64,000 bases of DNA from Candidatus Poribacteria bacterium. GTDB taxonomy: Bacteria; Poribacteria; WGA-4E; WGA-3G. The notes beneath the pieces were generated by a model. That model was given only the letters and a program-made list of their open reading frames with translations, was not told the origin of the DNA and searched no databases. The position numbers and the translations under genes are program-made. The stretch spans positions 74,488 through 138,487 of the forward strand of contig JAJDWA010000040.1 of NCBI GenBank assembly GCA_022825825.1. The letters are read 5' to 3'. Shown piece by piece: positions 43,012 to 50,590 of this stretch (position 1 is the stretch's first letter; each line of letters starts with the position of its first letter).

Positions 43012-43237
43012 ATCCATAATTACTTGGACACTGTGGTAGGTGTGGTTAGGGAACCGCACCATAACTGTCAATTTAAGGAAATATCCTCTTGTTGGAGGGA
43101 AACCTTGTCCACCCAATTCTCTTTCTGTCCGAGCGAGCTTTGCTCGCTCCTACAGAATATCAGAGGTGCCAAATGCCAAAAAGCGCATTTTGCGTTGATT
43201 CACCAGGTATGTTCACATATTTTAGATTTTACTATAA
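43012..43237. mobile_element. MITE-like element
   Basis: 226 bases between TTATAGTGAAATCC and TTTTAGATTTTACTATAA, the same terminal repeats as 30011-30176 with single changes. The interior differs: it carries AGCGAGC/GCTCGCT, GCCAAATGCCAAAAAGCGCA and GGTAGGTGTGGTTAGG. It occupies most of the gap 42942-43271, where no other feature is seen. Confidence 0.72.
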
Positions 43238-43271
43238 TGTTTAGGAATATAGAGATATACTTTGTGTAACG

Positions 43272-44378
43272 CTATTTGGGAAGTTCCGTATTTTGAGTTT
43301 GATCGGGTTGATTGGATATACCAACTTTTGCTTTTAAATTCTCAATGAATCCGACTAATTTCTGTTTAAGCTGCTGGCGGGAACTGAGTGTTGGCTCGGG
43401 TGGCAAGAAGATAGTGCCGCGTTCACGCTGCATCCATCCTGTAATACTACCACTAAATCGGACGAGAAGCCATCTACTTTCAAGATCAAGATAAACCTTC
43501 AACTGCCCATCCTCATTTCGGATGTTATATTTTTGTGAACCGTCAGCAACTCGCCAATTCACACCCTCACTATCAGCAATCAGTTTAGCGTTTTGCGACA
43601 ACGGAATTTTCTGACTTACAAATCCCTCGTGCAAGTCTTTGGAAAATTTTCCTTCGGTTAAAGCAGTCATAGCAGATGAATCGATCTGAAACAGAAACGT
43701 CTGAATAGGATACTTAGATTGTTGAAATACATCCAGTTTTTTCTTGCCTTTTCTAATTTCATACGACTGCTGAAATTGATTATCCTTTATCAACCACTGT
43801 TTACCAACTTTTTCAATAGTGATTTCCACATCTGCCGAAAGTGTAATCATTTTATTTTCAAATGCCTCCAGCAAGTTAGGTAGATAAATATCAAGCTCAC
43901 CCCTATTTTTTTGAACGCTAAAACCGGCTCCCGTACTATCCTTAAGAAGCCAATCTCTACCACTTATCAGGACTTTAATTGTTGGTGACTTTGAACTTAA
44001 ACGAATTTCTGTTGCTGAATCTGCGAACATTTTTTGCCAATTAAATACCGTTTTTAATTCCTTATCCAATAGTTCCGCACTATACAGAGCCCGTTGTCCC
44101 AGCGCCACACCAAATAACAATTCATCTAAAAGTTGACCACTGTTTAAATTACTAACATATTTTTCGTCAATGCTAAAACGGTAGACATCTTTGGTATATG
44201 CTATCGGTTTTGAGTTGACAGTAGGTCTGCCACGCAATGCCGTTGTTGTGTGGACTTGTAACTTCGGTGAATCTGGCTGTGCAACAGGGGGTGCTTGTAG
44301 AATATAGAAACAGAAACAGAGACCGATGATTATGGCAATAAATATAATTATACTCAGGATTTTAAGTAATGATTTCAT
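43272..44378 (-). CDS. Membrane-anchored protein with three internal beta repeats, unknown function
   Basis: 368 residues from ATG 44378 with GGAGGT 12 bases upstream; the longer frame begins with TTG. One N-terminal membrane helix (ILSIIIFIAIIIGLCFCFYI) and a short proline-rich linker precede a periplasmic part. Three related segments share the pattern I-x-L-S ... W-x-x-x-D ... Y-x-I-R ... K/L-x-V-Y: around SGRDWLLKDSTGAGFSVQ, KQWLIKDNQFQQSYEIRKG and VNWRVADGSQKYNIRNED. The last 40 residues are charged and low in complexity. No family recognised. The fold may resemble DUF4340-type proteins, uncertain. Confidence 0.65.
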   Translation of the reverse strand: MKSLLKILSIIIFIAIIIGLCFCFYILQAPPVAQPDSPKLQVHTTTALRGRPTVNSKPIAYTKDVYRFSIDEKYVSNLNSGQLLDELLFGVALGQRALYSAELLDKELKTVFNWQKMFADSATEIRLSSKSPTIKVLISGRDWLLKDSTGAGFSVQKNRGELDIYLPNLLEAFENKMITLSADVEITIEKVGKQWLIKDNQFQQSYEIRKGKKKLDVFQQSKYPIQTFLFQIDSSAMTALTEGKFSKDLHEGFVSQKIPLSQNAKLIADSEGVNWRVADGSQKYNIRNEDGQLKVYLDLESRWLLVRFSGSITGWMQRERGTIFLPPEPTLSSRQQLKQKLVGFIENLKAKVGISNQPDQTQNTELPK

Positions 44379-44452
44379 GCTAAATGTGTAACCTCCACCG
44401 AATTTCGGATAATACAACTATTTTGATTTAAACCGATATTAGCAAAATTTAG

Positions 44453-44481
44453 TTGACATTAAATTGCCTTCTGCACACAAT
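44453..44481 (+). promoter_or_regulatory. Sigma-70-type promoter for the aminotransferase gene
   Basis: TTGACA, 17-base spacer, CACAAT; start near 44488, about 70 bases before the ATG. Confidence 0.55.
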
Positions 44482-44559
44482 TATCACATAATGTGCTGTT
44501 AACTTATGTTTTCTCATTGAATCATCCTTTTATATATAGTGTACACATACCCCAAAAAT

Positions 44560-45861
44560 ATGCAAGATTTAAATCCGTTAGCAATTGAACTAAATGAACA
44601 AATTCGCGATGCCACGCCAGAGGTTTACAAGTTACTTTCTGAATTAGGAAAACGTGTTTTCTTACCAAAAGGTATCCTAAGCCAAAGTGCAGAAGCAAAT
44701 GCAAAAGCGGATCGCTTCAATGCAACACGGGCAGTTGCATTTGAAAATGATGAAATAATGCAATTGAACGTTTCTCGTCAATTAGTCCCTGAACTCTCTC
44801 CTGAAAATATTTTCGGTTATGCGCCGATACTCGGTAACACAGAATTGCGGCAGGCGTGGAAAACACACCATCAAAAAGAAAATCCATTACTTGCCGAAAC
44901 AACGTTTAATCTCCCTATTGTGACAAGCGGTATGACGCACGGCTTTAGTCTACTTGCAGATCTATTCGTTAATAAGGGGGATACACTCATTCTTCCTAAC
45001 AAAATTTGGGGTAATTATAGACTCATCTTTCAAACGAAGGCGAGAGCAGATGTCCAAACCTATCCGTTCTTTAACACTGAAAAACGTTTTGACATCATCG
45101 GATTTAGTAAGACACTCTCTAATATTTCTGCCGATAAGTTGTTAATTCTGCTAAATTTCCCGCACAATCCAACAGGATACGCAGTTACCCGTGTTGAAGC
45201 ACAACAGATAACAGACGCAATCGTAGCATGTGCTGACACCGGATGCAGCATCCTTGTAATGGTTGACGATGCTTATGCAGGATTTTGGTATGATGCAGAG
45301 GTCATGCAAGAATCCATTTTCGGTCCGTTAGTCGGATGTCATCCAAACGTGATTCCAGTAAAAATTGACGGCGCAACCAAAGAGGAATACGCGTGGGGTT
45401 TGCGCGTTGGCTTTTTGACTTTTGCCCTGCCAGATAAAGCAATGCAAGGGATTGAAGGAAAGCTAAGTGGACTCATCAGAGCAGAGACCTCAGGTGCCGC
45501 ACAAATCTCCCAAACACTTATCCTTGAAGCGATGAAAGCACCGGGTTATACAGAACAGAAACAACGCAATTATGAAATTCTTAAGGCACGAGCATTGAAA
45601 GTCAAACAAGTCACCGCTGATGCCCGGTATGCAAATCTTTGGGAAGTCTATCCAAGCCACGCTGGTTATTTTATATGTCTATGTCTAAAATCGGGGAATG
45701 CGGAAAAGGCGCGTCAAACGCTTCTCAATGAGTCCGGTATTGGCACAATCGCGCTTAGTGAGACTGAATTGCGCGTGGCATACTCATGTCTTGAAGAAAC
45801 TGATATTGAACCTGTTTTCCGTTTGATTGCACAAGTAATTGAATCACAAAAATCGCGGTGA
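44560..45861 (+). CDS. Pyridoxal-phosphate aminotransferase, class I/II
   Basis: 433 residues from the ATG at 44560; a GTG at 44539 adds seven residues and neither has a clear Shine-Dalgarno. Fold-type I features: PILGNTELRQAW near the N-terminus, VTSGMTHGFSLLADLF, NFPHNPTGYAV with the PLP-contacting Asn, VMVDDAYAGFWYD with Asp and Tyr, and KIDGATKEEYAWGLRVG with the Schiff-base Lys. The start MQDLNPLAIELNEQIRD and FLPKGILSQSAEA are unlike alanine or aspartate aminotransferases and suggest a subfamily of unknown substrate. Convergent with the secreted protein at 45927 through a shared hairpin. Confidence 0.9.
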   Translation: MQDLNPLAIELNEQIRDATPEVYKLLSELGKRVFLPKGILSQSAEANAKADRFNATRAVAFENDEIMQLNVSRQLVPELSPENIFGYAPILGNTELRQAWKTHHQKENPLLAETTFNLPIVTSGMTHGFSLLADLFVNKGDTLILPNKIWGNYRLIFQTKARADVQTYPFFNTEKRFDIIGFSKTLSNISADKLLILLNFPHNPTGYAVTRVEAQQITDAIVACADTGCSILVMVDDAYAGFWYDAEVMQESIFGPLVGCHPNVIPVKIDGATKEEYAWGLRVGFLTFALPDKAMQGIEGKLSGLIRAETSGAAQISQTLILEAMKAPGYTEQKQRNYEILKARALKVKQVTADARYANLWEVYPSHAGYFICLCLKSGNAEKARQTLLNESGIGTIALSETELRVAYSCLEETDIEPVFRLIAQVIESQKSR

Positions 45862-45887
45862 AAATATTGGTCGTAATTATTATTTTT

Positions 45888-45913
45888 AGGGAACGGCACA
45901 AACACCGTTCCCT
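45888..45913. terminator. Hairpin between convergent genes
   Basis: AGGGAACGG / CCGTTCCCT with an 8-base loop, 27 bases after one stop codon and 14 from the other. TTATTTTT precedes it on the plus strand. Probable shared terminator. Confidence 0.6.
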
Positions 45914-45926
45914 GAATGTAAAATCC

Positions 45927-46559
45927 TTATCTTGCAGCTTTTAAAGCACCCCACGTAGTAGTGATTTTTCCTTGGGGTTCAACAGGAAGTTGACCGATAG
46001 TATAACGGAAATAGATATCGTCTTCTCCGTCGTTTGGACCGCACCAAACCCAATTTGCTGTGCATTCAGGGTCTTTCAGGATATTGCGCATAGCAGCAGC
46101 CCCACCGGCCCAGATACCAGCTCCGAATTTATCCATAATTTCAAGTTCATCTTCCCATTTACTGTCGTCAAAATCCACTTTTTCCCAACCATCATTACGT
46201 TGCGCAATAGGTTTACCTGCTTCGCATCGCCAACCATCTTCACCTGTACCGATGTATTCAGGATCATCGTCAAGAATAATGTCAGCAAGGAAACCGCCTC
46301 TGCCAGCAGCACCAGGTTCAGCATCGTGTACATAGATTGCGATCACAGCAAAACCTTTATCCAATTCAAATTCATCAACAGTAGGTTGATTCCAATGAAT
46401 GTGTGCATTCACCCTTTCACCGTTGATAAAAATAACCCAAGTATTATCACCACTAACACGCAACGTCCCTTTTTTCGGAACAGCATTCACAGTTTGTATT
46501 AGGATTATGCAGCCTAAAAACAGTATAAATGTTATGCATGCGATAAATCGTTTATTCAT
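45927..46559 (-). CDS. Secreted protein with conserved W-G tail
   Basis: 210 residues. Signal peptide (ACITFILFLGCIILIQTVNA). The mature N-terminus LRVSGDNTWVIFINGERV plus DEFELDKGFAVIAIYVHD recalls the galactose-binding/PA14-like sandwich (N-G strand followed by an extended amphipathic strand). Four cysteines in the second half (W-R-C, P-E-C, V-W-C-G) could form disulfides. The chain ends VEPQGKITTTWGALKAAR, the shared tail. Strong AGGAGG site. No family firmly recognised; role probably extracellular binding (inference). Confidence 0.78.
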   Translation of the reverse strand: MNKRFIACITFILFLGCIILIQTVNAVPKKGTLRVSGDNTWVIFINGERVNAHIHWNQPTVDEFELDKGFAVIAIYVHDAEPGAAGRGGFLADIILDDDPEYIGTGEDGWRCEAGKPIAQRNDGWEKVDFDDSKWEDELEIMDKFGAGIWAGGAAAMRNILKDPECTANWVWCGPNDGEDDIYFRYTIGQLPVEPQGKITTTWGALKAAR

Positions 46560-46663
46560 AAAAAACCTCCTTTTTTATGTGTTTGCAATTATAAAATTCT
46601 TAGATTTACAATAAAGCAGCAGATTGTAAATTGTTCTAACCGTTGCTTGTTCATGTCTTAACT

Positions 46664-47440
46664 TCAAAATAGTGACGGAAAATGACGATATGGATCTGCA
46701 GGTTCACGAAAGAGAATCTTTTGACGGTCTGTCAATTCTATATCCTCCGGTTGTGCTACGCGTCGGGATGTCCACGCCATGTGTGAAACACAATATTTAT
46801 ACAAAAGCGATCTCCGCTCATGTTTTCCATTCCAGGCTGCTGTTCCATGTGTCAATGCCTCAGAAAACAGAATCGCTGATCCAGCAGGTGCATTTGGAAT
46901 CGTAACACACGGTGCTTTTTCGGGTGCAGCAGCTATCTCGTGCGGTAGTTTATAATTACTCTTATGGCTACCGGGAATACAACAAAATCCACCATATTCG
47001 GGCCCGGTATCTGCCAGATTCCAAGTTACCACAACGAATCCGTTGGTAATCTCGGTATCTCGAAACGCGTAATATTCCCCTGGCTTCGCATTTGAGGTTG
47101 GGGAGGAAGCACCGTAATCAGCATGTAATCCCCCTCTTGGCATTCCATCGCGCATATACATACCGTAAATTCGGTCAAGCCGAAAGCAATCGCCTAATCG
47201 GAAACGGAGAACTTCCATTACCTTCGGATGGTCAAGCAAATTACAAAACGATTCACCCCACTGTAAAAAACCTGCACCGTCCGGAGCACTTCCAAATCTT
47301 TGAACCTTCCCCGGTATGGGAAGTTCTTGATCATCAATTCGTTGATTAAGTTCAGCAACCTCATCAGCATTCAAAACATCTTCAATAACTAAATAGCCTT
47401 GTACGTCGAAAAGGTACTGCAGTGTCTGTAGGTCGCTCAT
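46664..47440 (-). CDS. Phytanoyl-CoA dioxygenase (PhyH) family protein
   Basis: 258 residues, Fe(II)/2-oxoglutarate oxygenase. FDVQGYLVIEDVLNADEVAELNQRID is the family N-terminus. The H-x-D metal site is in GGLHADYGASSP, the distal His in EALTHGTAAWNGKHERRSLLYKY, and the Arg that follows binds 2-oxoglutarate. CCIPGSHKSNYKLP is the usual G-S-H loop. Substrate unknown. A second PhyH gene lies at 39645; the two are only distantly alike. Alone in its unit, 48 bases beyond the DUF815 gene on the same strand. Confidence 0.9.
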   Translation of the reverse strand: MSDLQTLQYLFDVQGYLVIEDVLNADEVAELNQRIDDQELPIPGKVQRFGSAPDGAGFLQWGESFCNLLDHPKVMEVLRFRLGDCFRLDRIYGMYMRDGMPRGGLHADYGASSPTSNAKPGEYYAFRDTEITNGFVVVTWNLADTGPEYGGFCCIPGSHKSNYKLPHEIAAAPEKAPCVTIPNAPAGSAILFSEALTHGTAAWNGKHERRSLLYKYCVSHMAWTSRRVAQPEDIELTDRQKILFREPADPYRHFPSLF

Positions 47441-47488
47441 AAACTTACCTTCCTGTGTTTTTGCATATAGTGTCGTAATGTGTGAATT

Positions 47489-48388
47489 CTACTTAGCAAC
47501 ATCCGTAAGTGCTAATTGTCCGGCAAGGTCTGCGATAAACTGAAAAGCAACTCGGCCAGAACGCCCGCTTGATGATGCTTCCCACTCCAACGCTGCTCGG
47601 TTTAATTCCGCTGTCGGGATAGAAATTCCTCGTTTTTTGGCATAATGGGAAACAATTTGTAAATAAGTATGCTGCGAAATTCTATAGAAAGCGAGTCGTA
47701 ATCCAAAACGGTCGCTTAGTGAAACTTTTTCTTCTGTTGCCTCGCGTGGATAAAGTTCATCTTCTTCGTTCTGGGGATACCGGTTTTCACTCACCTGCCG
47801 AGGCATCAAATGCCGCCGATTAGAGGTAGCGTAGATAAGAATGTTGTCGGGACATTCGGAAATCCCTCCTTCTAACACTGCTTTCAATTCACGATATTCC
47901 GGTTCGTTTTCACTGAAAGCAAGGTCATCACAAAAAAGAAGATAACGTTCCGGGCGTTCCCACAACAGTTCCGTAATTTCCTGTAAATGGACCAATCCGT
48001 CTTTGCTGATGTCGATTAAGCGAAGACCTTCGTCAGCATAACGGTTCAACATCGCCTTAACCAGAGAAGATTTTCCAGTGCCACGGTCACCCCATAGTAA
48101 CACATGATTTGCCGGTAGTCCTTGTAGAAACTGTCGTGTGTTTCTATCCAATGCCTTGCGCTGTATGTCTATGCCAATTAAATCCGTGGTATCTACAAGA
48201 TGCGGATGTTTAACAGGCACAATGTGTCCTGTTCCGTTTTGTTGCCGCCACCGAAAGGCTATATAATCGTCAAAAACTTCACTTGTTGATTGAACCGCGG
48301 GCGTTTGCAACCGGGTTAATAAACTATCCGCTTTTTCAAGCAGTTGTATAAAAAATTCTTCTTGCTTCTGCGTTTTTTCAGACATCAT
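47489..48388 (-). CDS. DUF815-family AAA-type ATPase
   Basis: 299 residues. Walker A in LLWGDRGTGKSSLVKAML (about 98-112), Walker B in YLLFCDDLAFSENEPEYR, sensor-like IYATSNRRHLMPR, and the family-specific LSDRFGLRLAFYRISQHTYL. The N-terminal 45 residues form a helical lead. DUF815 proteins are single-gene ATPases of uncertain role; DNA or protein remodelling has been proposed. Two adjacent ATGs (48388, 48385) are possible starts. It precedes the PhyH gene by 48 bases. Confidence 0.88.
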   Translation of the reverse strand: MMSEKTQKQEEFFIQLLEKADSLLTRLQTPAVQSTSEVFDDYIAFRWRQQNGTGHIVPVKHPHLVDTTDLIGIDIQRKALDRNTRQFLQGLPANHVLLWGDRGTGKSSLVKAMLNRYADEGLRLIDISKDGLVHLQEITELLWERPERYLLFCDDLAFSENEPEYRELKAVLEGGISECPDNILIYATSNRRHLMPRQVSENRYPQNEEDELYPREATEEKVSLSDRFGLRLAFYRISQHTYLQIVSHYAKKRGISIPTAELNRAALEWEASSSGRSGRVAFQFIADLAGQLALTDVAK

Positions 48389-48480
48389 ACAAAGTGTGCA
48401 TAATACTTTTACAAATATCTGCTGAAGGTATCTACGAATACATAGTTTACTATTTATTGATAGAGAATGTCAAACCAATT

Positions 48481-49284
48481 TTATTGCACGAATCCCTTCA
48501 ATTGTCCCCATCTAACTGCTAATTTGTGAGTTGAATCAACAGCAAGGGGACCTTCAAATTTTAGAAGTCCAAGATTTGCTGAATCGTCTGGATTCAAACC
48601 GTGCCAATCCATAAACACAAGTCCCCCCTTCTTTTCAAGATCATCAGTGCCTTCCTCATATCCGGGTGTAAACCCGACTTCAGTTCCTTGTTCTACTTTC
48701 ACTTTTGTTAGCCATGCAAACGGCATTGCGACTTCGTAAATCATACCGCCCTTTCCTAATTCGGGTGTTGGAACAATGGCAATATCGGAGTTAGGCAGGT
48801 CCGCATTTTTCTGTGCACTGAAGTCGGTAACATGAGCTTTATTGTTAATAAGCGCAAAATTCGGCTTACATGCAGGTTGTCCAGCTCCTACCTTCTCCCA
48901 GTCAATGTACAAGAAAATCGTATCACCTTTCCACGAATCAGCGGGATTTGCCGCAGGGGTAAAAGCATCATCTTGTACTGCCGCTGCGAAATAGAAATTC
49001 TTTTCATCATACATTGTTGACCAGGTTATGGTGAGGTCGTCTTTCCCTTGCCATATTCCTTTACCCCGAAGTAGTTCCTTTTCCGAGTCGAAGGCTACCC
49101 AGACAGCGTATCTCCAATCGTCAAGTTTTCCATCAATCTTCGGTGTACTCGGTGGGACACCTGCAATCGATTCTCCATATTTCAGTCCAAACGCGTCACT
49201 ATTTTGCTTTGGAAGAAAATCTCCTCTCGCTGAAAAGACAAAAAGAACGCACAAGAGAATAGATAGAATTAGTCGTTTTTTCAT
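48481..49284 (-). CDS. Secreted CBM9-like domain protein with conserved W-G tail
   Basis: 267 residues from ATG 49284 (AAAGGAG upstream; the in-frame TTG at 49293 touches that site). Signal peptide LILSILLCVLFVFSARG. The body matches carbohydrate-binding family 9-like domains: PKIDGKLDDWRYAVWVAFDS at the start, then YDEKNFYFAAAVQDDAF, WKGDTIFLYIDW and YEVAMPFAWLTKV. The end is VDSTHKLAVRWGQLKGFVQ, the most diverged of the six shared tails (no Gly before Lys, Arg before Trp). Probably binds extracellular glycans (inference from domain). Confidence 0.85.
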   Translation of the reverse strand: MKKRLILSILLCVLFVFSARGDFLPKQNSDAFGLKYGESIAGVPPSTPKIDGKLDDWRYAVWVAFDSEKELLRGKGIWQGKDDLTITWSTMYDEKNFYFAAAVQDDAFTPAANPADSWKGDTIFLYIDWEKVGAGQPACKPNFALINNKAHVTDFSAQKNADLPNSDIAIVPTPELGKGGMIYEVAMPFAWLTKVKVEQGTEVGFTPGYEEGTDDLEKKGGLVFMDWHGLNPDDSANLGLLKFEGPLAVDSTHKLAVRWGQLKGFVQ

Positions 49285-49317
49285 CTGATTCAACTCCTTT
49301 GATGCAGAAATTCTTTT

Positions 49318-49521
49318 CTACAATTTATTTTCAGAACGGTTGAAAATCCGTTTTAACCATTCTTCAAGTTCTATATCTTTGGAAATTTCTCTTAACAACC
49401 ATGTACCACCCCATCTAATACCCCATGCAACTGCTACTGCCATCATAACTACTGCTACGAAAATCCCCGTTGTGTATAGAAGTATTATAATAAAAAATTC
49501 AACAAAATTAATACCCATCAT
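49318..49521 (-). CDS. Small membrane protein
   Basis: 67 residues from ATG 49521 (MMGINFVEFFIIILL). One long or two short hydrophobic helices (about 6-42: FFIIILLYTTGIFVAVVMMA, AVAWGIRWGGTW) precede an amphipathic charged tail (LREISKDIELEEWLKRIFNR). Longer in-frame extension exists but is less protein-like. No family recognised. It lies 33 bases upstream of the CBM9-like gene on the same strand. Confidence 0.5.
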   Translation of the reverse strand: MMGINFVEFFIIILLYTTGIFVAVVMMAVAVAWGIRWGGTWLLREISKDIELEEWLKRIFNRSENKL

Positions 49522-49587
49522 GCCAAGTACGTGCCCCTTGATGTAAAAATTTGCATAAAGTATAGCATGTGTTTGAATTATCGTCAA

Positions 49588-49939
49588 ACAAAATTAGCAC
49601 TGTAGGGGTGTGTAAAGTTTTTGGCATGTGTCCCGTCTGAATCGCGGAGGACACAGAGGACGCGGAAAGAGGAGATATTTGTCCACGACAACGCATTTTG
49701 TAAAAATGATTGAGAATGTGTAAGAGCATCATTTTTTCCTTGAATGATATACTTCTAAAAGGTATACTTAAAAACATATTATACTTTCTTAATTTGTTTC
49801 CTCTCACGTGCCAATTTATTTTTTACAAAAAGATTTGATAATTTTCTGAAACGTAATGAAGAACAGTTACGTTATTATAACACGAGACTGGATTTATAAC
49901 AATCCTTTGGCTAAAGGAGGACAAAGGAGGGCTTAGCCA
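49588..49939. other. Intergenic region upstream of the ECF sigma gene with a repeat fragment
   Basis: GTCTGAATCGCGGAGGACAC at 49635 is a half-copy of the inverted-repeat element at 11735. Downstream lie the candidate ECF promoter (49847) and the RBS hairpin (49907). An ORF on the minus strand (49508-49807) has no protein-like traits. Confidence 0.55.
49847..49874 (+). promoter_or_regulatory. Candidate ECF-type, possibly autoregulated promoter
   Basis: TGAAAC, 17-base spacer, CGTTA, resembling the GAAC / CGT pattern of many ECF-dependent promoters. The two halves also lie in an inverted repeat AACGTAA/TTACGTT. Leader of about 60 bases to the sigma gene. Confidence 0.45.
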
Positions 49940-49942
49940 ATG
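49907..49942 (+). promoter_or_regulatory. Stem-loop enclosing duplicated Shine-Dalgarno at the sigma gene start
   Basis: TTGGCTAA (49907-49914) pairs perfectly with TTAGCCAA (49933-49940), whose last A is the first base of the ATG. The loop holds two AAGGAGG sites (49914-49920 and 49924-49930). The structure could mask or present the start. Confidence 0.5.
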
Positions 49943-50557
49943 GCGCGCCAAGCGAAAAATGATATATCTGCTACTGAAGACACCTATTTGGCTACTCAAG
50001 CTAAACAAGGCGATGAAGCAGCGTTTAGTCAATTATTTGAAAAGCACTATAATTGGGTCTATAGTAAGGCTTATCGGATGCTCGGGGACCATCAGGATAC
50101 TGAAGAAGTGAGTCTTGATGTTTTTACTAAAGTTTGGCAGAAACTTGATAAAGATAAATGGGACCCCGAAAAAGGTAGTTTTCAAGCATGGTTAAATATA
50201 GTTGCCCGCAATACAATTATTGATGCCATAAGAAGAAGAGATCGGATACGGGAATCGCTCCTCACACTTGAAGAACAGGATGATTTACCGCTAAATGAAT
50301 ATGAAGATGGACGTCCTGGACCTGACAAGCATATCATCGCACAAGAAGCACAAGAAATTTTAGAAAGTGCTCTTGAACAGGTAACAAAGCCGAACCATCG
50401 CATCGCCTGGATATTAAGACACCTTGAAGGGTGTAGTGTCGCCGAAATTTCACGTATTCTTAACAGGAAAGATGGAACTGTGAAAATATGGATTTTCCGG
50501 TGTACACAGGAACTGAGGCAAATCTTGATGAATAAAGGTATTAGTTGGATTCAATAA
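49940..50557 (+). CDS. ECF-type RNA polymerase sigma factor
   Basis: 205 residues. Region 2: EAAFSQLFEKHYNWVYSKAYRMLGDHQDTEEVSLDVFTKVWQKLD; region 2.4-like: FQAWLNIVARNTIIDAIRRR. Region 4 helix-turn-helix: IAWILRHLEGCSVAEISRIL then GTVKIWIFRCTQELRQIL. No region 1.1 or 3, as usual for ECF factors. It directs RNA polymerase to an alternative promoter class. Likely partner or output genes are the FHA-like protein 33 bases downstream and the TPR peptidase after it; no transmembrane anti-sigma factor follows. Translation start lies in a hairpin, and an ECF-like promoter precedes it. Confidence 0.93.
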   Translation: MARQAKNDISATEDTYLATQAKQGDEAAFSQLFEKHYNWVYSKAYRMLGDHQDTEEVSLDVFTKVWQKLDKDKWDPEKGSFQAWLNIVARNTIIDAIRRRDRIRESLLTLEEQDDLPLNEYEDGRPGPDKHIIAQEAQEILESALEQVTKPNHRIAWILRHLEGCSVAEISRILNRKDGTVKIWIFRCTQELRQILMNKGISWIQ

Positions 50558-50590
50558 TTTATAAACTTTACTAAAACATGGAGGATACTA

